From: Acidaminobacter sp.
Lineage (GTDB): Bacteria; Bacillota_A; Clostridia; Peptostreptococcales; Acidaminobacteraceae
NCBI GenBank assembly: GCA_009881125.1
Contig: WXFH01000212.1
Location: 1 to 17,832 of the forward strand
Length of the DNA stretch: 17,832 bases
Direction of reading: 5' to 3'
Shown: positions 14,601 to 17,832 of the stretch, in pieces
Layout: every line of letters starts with the position of its first letter
Position numbering within the stretch: position 1 is the stretch's first letter
Notes under the pieces: generated by a model
Databases searched by the model: none
The model's input: the letters and a program-made list of their open reading frames with translations, nothing else
Told to the model about the DNA's origin: nothing
Made by a program: the position numbers and the translations under genes

Positions 14601-14707
14601 TTATTCCGATGGTTTACTTATGGACTCACCGGGACAATGATCAAATGACTCAGGAAGCCCAGAAAATTAAAGAGGATCTGGATCGGTTGAAGGCGTCTAA
14701 TGATTAG
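11609..14707 (+). CDS. RND-family efflux permease (AcrB/HAE1-like)
   Basis: The ATG at 11609, six bases after GAGGTGA, is the best start. An in-frame GTG at 11600 overlapping the adaptor stop adds three residues. The product of about 1032 residues has the full RND layout: a first helix (KITLFLLSLLIAAGAYSFYI), a large porter loop starting with PRQEYPEINAP and VYPGASPAEVEERV, a block of helices including ALGMLVDNAIVIID in the TM4 position, a second porter loop (about 540-860), and a last helix block with GIVVNNAIVLIDFI. It should act as a proton-driven exporter with the adaptor before it; the TetR gene likely controls both. The substrate is unknown. No TolC-like gene is visible, so how exit is achieved in a presumably single-membrane cell is open. 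Confidence 0.92.
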   Translation: MRRWIEIAIQNRKITLFLLSLLIAAGAYSFYISPRQEYPEINAPVAMISVVYPGASPAEVEERVTSKIVSELEEIEGYDYAYTYSYNSASVTFLRLVYGTEVESAWNDLEDRMDVLQSELPPECQTIQTNTDLVETAGLMVTLSGENYTYNELNDLALQLKDELKGIQGVKRFEILGKQEREVVVEVNYQKLNLLGISLRDLYGMLRAQNVEIPSGQIVQHGASVNLRTSGRLTSLDQIRSLVVGVSPLTGQTVFLREIAEVSFQDADVSYKILQNGENAILLTGYFQKNENVVLVGDEIDQVIGRFQETLPGDLKVERVLNQPENVKQSVNDFMMNLLQGVVFVLVVVLLGMGLKNALIVSTAIPASIMISFIFMGYLGIELHQISIAALIVALGMLVDNAIVIIDSIQVKLDIGIERAEACISGAREVAVPVLTSTLTTIGAFLPFMLLPSIAGEYIASLPSIIMISLSVSYLVAILVIPPLGYMFLGPSKATGRGKGVIRLFFERALLAAFRFRVLTLVLVLATLGFTIYAGLSLNLKFFPYADTDKIYIDVRSENASSIETTEALVKDVHEVLSDDPLILSNTTAVGGGLPKFYNTLPIVPNSNDKAQMMIRVDLEALESSERGMTLETYVAQLQQKMDQIVTGGRATVKLLEQAEPIGAPVQLRLLGSDLDQLGMASERLQKLISQVEGTAKVDTDFENRVFEYVVKPDLELVGNLGMTQYDLQSEINLALRGQAATTIRLEDGDYDVVLRSNVVSLDDLRNLKIKATASELKVPLSAVSEIVLTSEYAVIKSYKGDLATVVMSDTAPGYNAVDIQKAIVEQIDPADYPGIAFKFDGENEKIVENFGNIGSSAVLAVMLVYSVLLFQFRSFTQPLIILLTIPLSAIGSFLGLYFLGFELSFVAMLGIVSLLGIVVNNAIVLIDFINTERAEGKSVKTACVDAVEKRFRPIMLTTITTVIGLVPLALSGSALFVPMSVALMSGLMVSTLLTLIIIPMVYLWTHRDNDQMTQEAQKIKEDLDRLKASND

Positions 14708-14734
14708 TACCGATTGGATTTCGAAGTACCGGGG

Positions 14735-14763
14735 TGGCACTTTAGTCGCGATCAGGTTATAAT
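14735..14763 (+). promoter_or_regulatory. Weak candidate promoter of hpt
   Basis: TGGCAC (14735-14740) and a perfect TATAAT (14758-14763) are 17 bp apart. Two AGTACCG copies (14706-14712 and 14725-14731), 19 bp apart, lie just upstream. Confidence 0.4.
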
Positions 14764-14800
14764 AACAGTACAACTCTACAATCCAAAATGAGGTGATCCT

Positions 14801-15340
14801 TTGAATCATGATATTAAGGAAATTTTAATCAGTCAGGAAGCACTTGATGCGAGAGTGCGAGAGCTTGGACAAGAGATCTCTGAAAAGTATAAAGGCAAAG
14901 AGCTGTTGATGATTGGCGTTTTGAAAGGCGCAAATGTATTCATGAGCGATTTGATGCGGGCAGTGAGCGTTCCAATCCAGATCGACTTCATTGCCGCAAG
15001 CAGTTATGGCAGTTCGACGGAAAGCTCAGGTGTCGTCCGGATTGTCAAAGACCTGGACTACAGTATTGAGGGCAAGCACGTCATGATCGTCGAGGATATT
15101 ATTGATACCGGATTGACCCTGAAATATCTTTATGACAATTTTTCTGCCCGTGGACCTGCCAGCCTTTCCATCATCTCGCTTCTGGACAAGCCTGAGAGAC
15201 GTAAAGCGGACATAAAAGTCGATTATACCGGCTTTGTCATTCCTGATGAATTCATAGTTGGCTATGGTATTGATTATGCTGAAAAATATCGTAATTTGCC
15301 ATTTGTTGCGACGCTGAAACCAGAGGTCTATTCAAAGTGA
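14801..15340 (+). CDS. hpt: Hypoxanthine phosphoribosyltransferase
   Basis: This 179-residue enzyme makes IMP or GMP from hypoxanthine or guanine and PRPP in purine salvage. The length is normal for the family. The PRPP loop VMIVEDIIDTGLTL, the MIGVLKGANVFMSDLMRAV segment, the flexible loop AASSYGSSTESSGVVRI and the FVIPDEFIVGYGIDYAEKYRN stretch are all present. The start is a TTG, chosen because GAGGTGAT lies just before it and no ATG in frame fits. The gene overlaps the next one (GTGA), so the two are probably translated together. Confidence 0.95.
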   Translation: MNHDIKEILISQEALDARVRELGQEISEKYKGKELLMIGVLKGANVFMSDLMRAVSVPIQIDFIAASSYGSSTESSGVVRIVKDLDYSIEGKHVMIVEDIIDTGLTLKYLYDNFSARGPASLSIISLLDKPERRKADIKVDYTGFVIPDEFIVGYGIDYAEKYRNLPFVATLKPEVYSK

Positions 15341-15936
15341 AGCCAAGACTCGTCGTAATATTTGGCGGTCCAAGGCCGGGAAAGAACACGGATCAAGCAC
15401 TGGATCTGCTATTGTCGGGAATGGCCCTTGATCAGTTCGAGCTGATGCGTTTTGATCTTAGAAAAATGAAAATTCATCCCTGCACAGGCTGCTATCAATG
15501 CGCTGAAACGGGATGCTGTGTTTTCAGGGACGACATGGATCGCGTTTTAAAGTCAGTGGATGAGGCGGATGGCGTCATATTGGCGACGCCGTTCTATTTC
15601 AATTCGGTGAGTGCTTTGACGAAAACTATGATCGACCGCTTTCAAGTTAAATGGACCAGAAAGTTTATGTTGAAAGATCAGGCCATTTCTAAAGCAAAAA
15701 AAGGGTTGCTTCTGGTAACGGCAGGTGCAGTTCAGAAAAAAAATGAAAGCGACGGCGCAAGACTTGTCGCAGAGTTGTTCTTTAAATCAATCAGGGCCTC
15801 CTTTGAGAACTTTATTTTTATTGAGGGAACGGATGAAAAGCCGGTAGCGGAACACCAGGAACGACATGGAAATCTTAAGACTGCAGGCGCAGAATTTGCC
15901 AATGTTATTCTGGAATCTGTCCAAAATGAAGTATAG
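15337..15936 (+). CDS. Flavodoxin-family / NADPH-dependent FMN reductase-like protein with a cysteine cluster
   Basis: This 199-residue protein starts at a GTG overlapping the hpt stop. It has a flavodoxin-like opening (RLVVIFGGPRPGKNT), where the last residues form the FMN phosphate loop. CTGCYQCAETGCCVFRDDMD follows, with Cys49, 52, 55, 60 and 61, which resembles the C..C..C....C...DDM region of iron-sulfur flavoproteins and related FMN reductases. Then comes ATPFYFNSVSALTKTMIDRF, a typical second flavin-binding segment. The clustered cysteines could hold an iron-sulfur cluster, which is inference. Coupling to hpt may be only transcriptional. The electron partner is unknown. Confidence 0.82.
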   Translation: MKPRLVVIFGGPRPGKNTDQALDLLLSGMALDQFELMRFDLRKMKIHPCTGCYQCAETGCCVFRDDMDRVLKSVDEADGVILATPFYFNSVSALTKTMIDRFQVKWTRKFMLKDQAISKAKKGLLLVTAGAVQKKNESDGARLVAELFFKSIRASFENFIFIEGTDEKPVAEHQERHGNLKTAGAEFANVILESVQNEV

Positions 15937-15955
15937 CCAGCGGCTGCATTCAGAT

Positions 15956-15984
15956 TTGACAAAATAGACATAATCCATGATAAT
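15956..15984 (+). promoter_or_regulatory. Strong candidate promoter of pduL-deoC
   Basis: A perfect TTGACA (15956-15961) and GATAAT (15979-15984) are 17 bp apart, just downstream of the flavodoxin-family gene. Confidence 0.75.
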
Positions 15985-15988
15985 GTTA

Positions 15989-16003
15989 TGTATAGTGTAT
16001 ACA
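15989..16003 (+). promoter_or_regulatory. Palindromic operator-like site at the pduL start of transcription
   Basis: TGTATAGTGTATACA is a perfect 6+3+6 inverted repeat lying five bases after the -10 box, over the expected transcription start. That position suits a repressor. The regulator is not identified. Confidence 0.55.
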
Positions 16004-16020
16004 AAATAGGAGGTCTATAA

Positions 16021-16590
16021 ATGTCTAAAGGATATGTACCAGTAGGGTTATCAAACCGTCACGTCCATTTGAGCAAAGAGCACATCGACATTCTTTTCGG
16101 TGAAGGGTATGAGCTGACTGTTTTCAAGGATCTCTCCCAGCCGGGCCAATTCGCTTGCCATGAGAAGATCGAAGTTGTTGGGCCTAAGGGTTCGTTTACT
16201 ATGCGCGTCCTCGGACCTGCCAGAAATGAAACTCAAATCGAGGTTTCACTTGCGGATGGATTTACCCTTGGCGTTGTACCTCCGGTCAGAGATTCAAGTG
16301 ACCTTGCTGACAGCCCCGGTGCTAAAATCGTCGGACCAAAGGGTGAAGTGGTCATAGATAAAGGCATCATTGCAGCCGCACGCCATATTCACATGCATAC
16401 AAGTGATGCTGAGCAATTCGGTGTTCAGGACAAGGAGATTGTATCCGTTAAAGTCGAAGGCAAGCGTGGCTTGGTTTTCGACAACGTGCTTGTCAGAGTT
16501 CATAAGAGCTATGCGCTCGAAATGCATTTGGATATTGATGAGGGCAACGCTGCCGGCATCAAGAACGGGGATAAACTGTTAGTACTTTAA
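16021..16590 (+). CDS. pduL: PduL-type phosphate propanoyltransferase / phosphotransacetylase
   Basis: This 189-residue enzyme of the PduL family swaps CoA and phosphate on acetyl or propionyl groups. The active-site signatures are present: SNRHVHLS at residues 11-18 and RHIHMH at 121-126, which supply metal-binding histidines, plus GPARNETQIEVS and PPVRDSSDLADSPG. It begins directly at the catalytic domain, without the N-terminal peptide that targets Salmonella PduL into microcompartments, so a cytosolic role in acetyl-phosphate metabolism is likely. AGGAGGT lies seven bases before the ATG. deoC follows closely, and acetaldehyde from DeoC could feed acetyl-CoA to this enzyme through an aldehyde dehydrogenase not seen here. 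Confidence 0.9.
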   Translation: MSKGYVPVGLSNRHVHLSKEHIDILFGEGYELTVFKDLSQPGQFACHEKIEVVGPKGSFTMRVLGPARNETQIEVSLADGFTLGVVPPVRDSSDLADSPGAKIVGPKGEVVIDKGIIAAARHIHMHTSDAEQFGVQDKEIVSVKVEGKRGLVFDNVLVRVHKSYALEMHLDIDEGNAAGIKNGDKLLVL

Positions 16591-16602
16591 GGAGGGTTGA
16601 TC

Positions 16603-17268
16603 GTGAACCTTGCAGGCTATATTGATCACACAATCTTAAAACCAGACGCGACACGTGAACAAGTTCTGCAGGTCTGCGAAGAAGCGAAAATTCATGGCTT
16701 CTGGTCAGTCTGTGTCAATCCGTATTATGTCTCGGTCGTGGCTGAGGCTCTGAAAGGCTCAACAGTCAAAGTATGCTCAGTCATAGGCTTTCCGCTTGGT
16801 GCCAGTGTGACTGCCGTCAAAGCCGCTGAGACGCGTCAGGCTATTGCAGATGGCGCCGGGGAAATAGACATGGTGATCAACATAGCTGCCCTCAAAAACG
16901 GTGATGACAGCTATGTCAGACAGGATATTGAAGGCGTCGTGGCTGCTCTTGAAGGTAAAGCGATCCTTAAGGTAATTCTGGAAACTTGTCTCTTGACGAA
17001 GGAAGAAAAGATCCGTGCCTGTGAGTTGTCAAAAGCAGCCGGTGCTCATTTTGTCAAGACTTCGACCGGATTCAGTTCAGGCGGTGCGACTGCGGAGGAT
17101 ATTCTGCTCATGAGAAGCGTTGTAGGCCCACAGATGGGTGTCAAAGCATCCGGTGGCATCAGAAGCAGGGAGATCGCACTTGAAATGATTGGTGCAGGAG
17201 CGGACAGGATTGGCGCAAGTGCTTCAGTTGCTATTGTCTTAAATGAAGACAGCAATTCAATCTATTGA
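16603..17268 (+). CDS. deoC: Deoxyribose-phosphate aldolase
   Basis: The GTG at 16603 is seven bases after AAGGAGG and is the right start; the TTG at 16597 lies directly on that site. The 221-residue enzyme splits 2-deoxyribose-5-phosphate into glyceraldehyde-3-phosphate and acetaldehyde. Signatures include the N-terminal [27 protein letters not shown] with Asp89, [15 protein letters not shown] with the Schiff-base lysine at 152, and GVKASGGI with Lys181. The late [10 protein letters not shown] has Ala where most relatives have Thr. It is the second gene of the pduL operon and is followed by a strong terminator. No other deoxynucleoside genes lie in the window. Confidence 0.95.
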   Translation: MNLAGYIDHTILKPDATREQVLQVCEEAKIHGFWSVCVNPYYVSVVAEALKGSTVKVCSVIGFPLGASVTAVKAAETRQAIADGAGEIDMVINIAALKNGDDSYVRQDIEGVVAALEGKAILKVILETCLLTKEEKIRACELSKAAGAHFVKTSTGFSSGGATAEDILLMRSVVGPQMGVKASGGIRSREIALEMIGAGADRIGASASVAIVLNEDSNSIY

Positions 17269-17285
17269 TTTCATAATTCTTAAGG

Positions 17286-17316
17286 AAGATCGCATGATTG
17301 TCATGCGATCTTTTTT
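17286..17316 (+). terminator. Rho-independent terminator after deoC
   Basis: AAGATCGCATGA pairs perfectly with TCATGCGATCTT around a three-base loop, followed by a run of T. Confidence 0.93.
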
Positions 17317-17386
17317 AAAACTTAATGCTTTTTTTATTGAATCGTCATGATTACCATATTACAATGGCTTCAAGGGAGTGAAAACC

Positions 17387-17773
17387 ATGTACCAATCATA
17401 TTCTGGATTTACAGGTCTGCTCATAATATTGGCCATTGTGTTTGTTGTATTTTGGCTGATCTTTGCAGCTGGAAGTTTTTTGCTGGGGACACCAATAGGT
17501 TTGGCGATCCTGGTCATGCTGATTGTGAGACATTATTGGCGAAGAAGTCAATATCTTAAGGCCATGCATCAAGCAGAAGCTGAGTGGCAGCAAACCTCTG
17601 GGAGTTCAGGTTTTGGACCTTTTGGAGCCAGCGGTGGCTACAATGCGGGTGAAACCAGGCCGGAAGGCAAACCATATACGGATCAAAGCGGGAATACTAA
17701 CAGTGAAGACGGCGTTGACCGTTCAGAGTATAGTGCTGCTGAGGATGTTCATTTCAAAGAAATTGACGAATAG
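17387..17773 (+). CDS. Small membrane protein with polar, glycine-rich tail, function unknown
   Basis: I take the ATG at 17387, about nine bases after AGGGAG; a GTG at 17378 adds three residues. The 128-residue protein has two adjacent hydrophobic segments near the N-terminus (about GLLIILAIVFVVFWLIFAAG and LLGTPIGLAILVMLIV), then a basic stretch (RHYWRRSQYLKAM). A tail rich in Gly, Ser and Asn (SGSSGFGPFGASGGYN) ends acidic (DVHFKEIDE). I do not recognise the family. It stands alone after the deoC terminator. No clear promoter was found; the gap 17317-17386 is AT-rich. Confidence 0.7.
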   Translation: MYQSYSGFTGLLIILAIVFVVFWLIFAAGSFLLGTPIGLAILVMLIVRHYWRRSQYLKAMHQAEAEWQQTSGSSGFGPFGASGGYNAGETRPEGKPYTDQSGNTNSEDGVDRSEYSAAEDVHFKEIDE

Positions 17774-17832
17774 CAAATTTGAAACAGAAAGCGATTAGTA
17801 GGTTGTGACCTTAATAATGTCATGTTCAGAGT

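Noticed and set aside
1..17832. tRNA or rRNA genes, CRISPR arrays, insertion sequences, prophage genes
   Set aside because: I saw no cloverleaf pattern, regularly spaced repeats, transposase or integrase frames, or terminal inverted repeats.

Overview
The window looks like chromosome from an anaerobic Clostridia-type Firmicute of moderate GC content. Most genes have strong AGGAGG-like ribosome binding sites. The content fits that group: a biotin-less oxaloacetate-decarboxylase-type carboxyltransferase, a compact Clostridia-style Tad/Flp pilus locus, a PduL phosphotransacetylase next to DeoC, and a probable UGA-encoded selenoprotein. The assignment below phylum level is inference.

Layout. (1) Minus strand, 1-1927: an Lrp/AsnC regulator, then a membrane-anchored extracellular solute-binding protein, then the 5' end of a further secreted protein cut by the window edge. 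(2) Plus strand, 2087-3484: the carboxyltransferase gene (oadA/pycB type), divergent from the Lrp gene across a concentric palindromic regulatory region. (3) 3660-4379: a short operon with a 96-residue HesB/IscA-like protein that has an in-frame TGA (Cys30-Sec31) followed by a good bacterial SECIS-like hairpin, then a two-helix membrane protein and a terminator. Ordinary ORF calling misses the first gene. (4) 4535-9563: a tightly overlapping Tad operon with a TadZ-like protein that has lost its P-loop, a TadA/CpaF ATPase split by a one-base frame change at CCC-TGA, TadB, TadC, a Flp1-type pilin and a DUF6382-like plus FHA protein. It ends at a terminator. (5) 9811-14707: a TetR regulator, an RND adaptor lipoprotein and an RND permease. 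(6) 14801-15936: hypoxanthine phosphoribosyltransferase overlapping a small flavodoxin-like protein. (7) 16021-17268: pduL and deoC, with a strong promoter, a 15-bp palindromic operator at the expected start site and a clear terminator. (8) 17387-17773: a small membrane protein of unknown function.

The most notable content is recoding at UGA. The first case is the probable selenoprotein at 3660-3950, supported by reading-frame continuity across the TGA, a Cys-Sec motif, a strong ribosome binding site and a hairpin with a GGUC loop 12 nt after the UGA. The second is the CCC-TGA site inside tadA (5680-5686), where a +1 shift restores an uninterrupted CpaF sequence. That site may be programmed frameshifting, a real split gene, or a sequence error.
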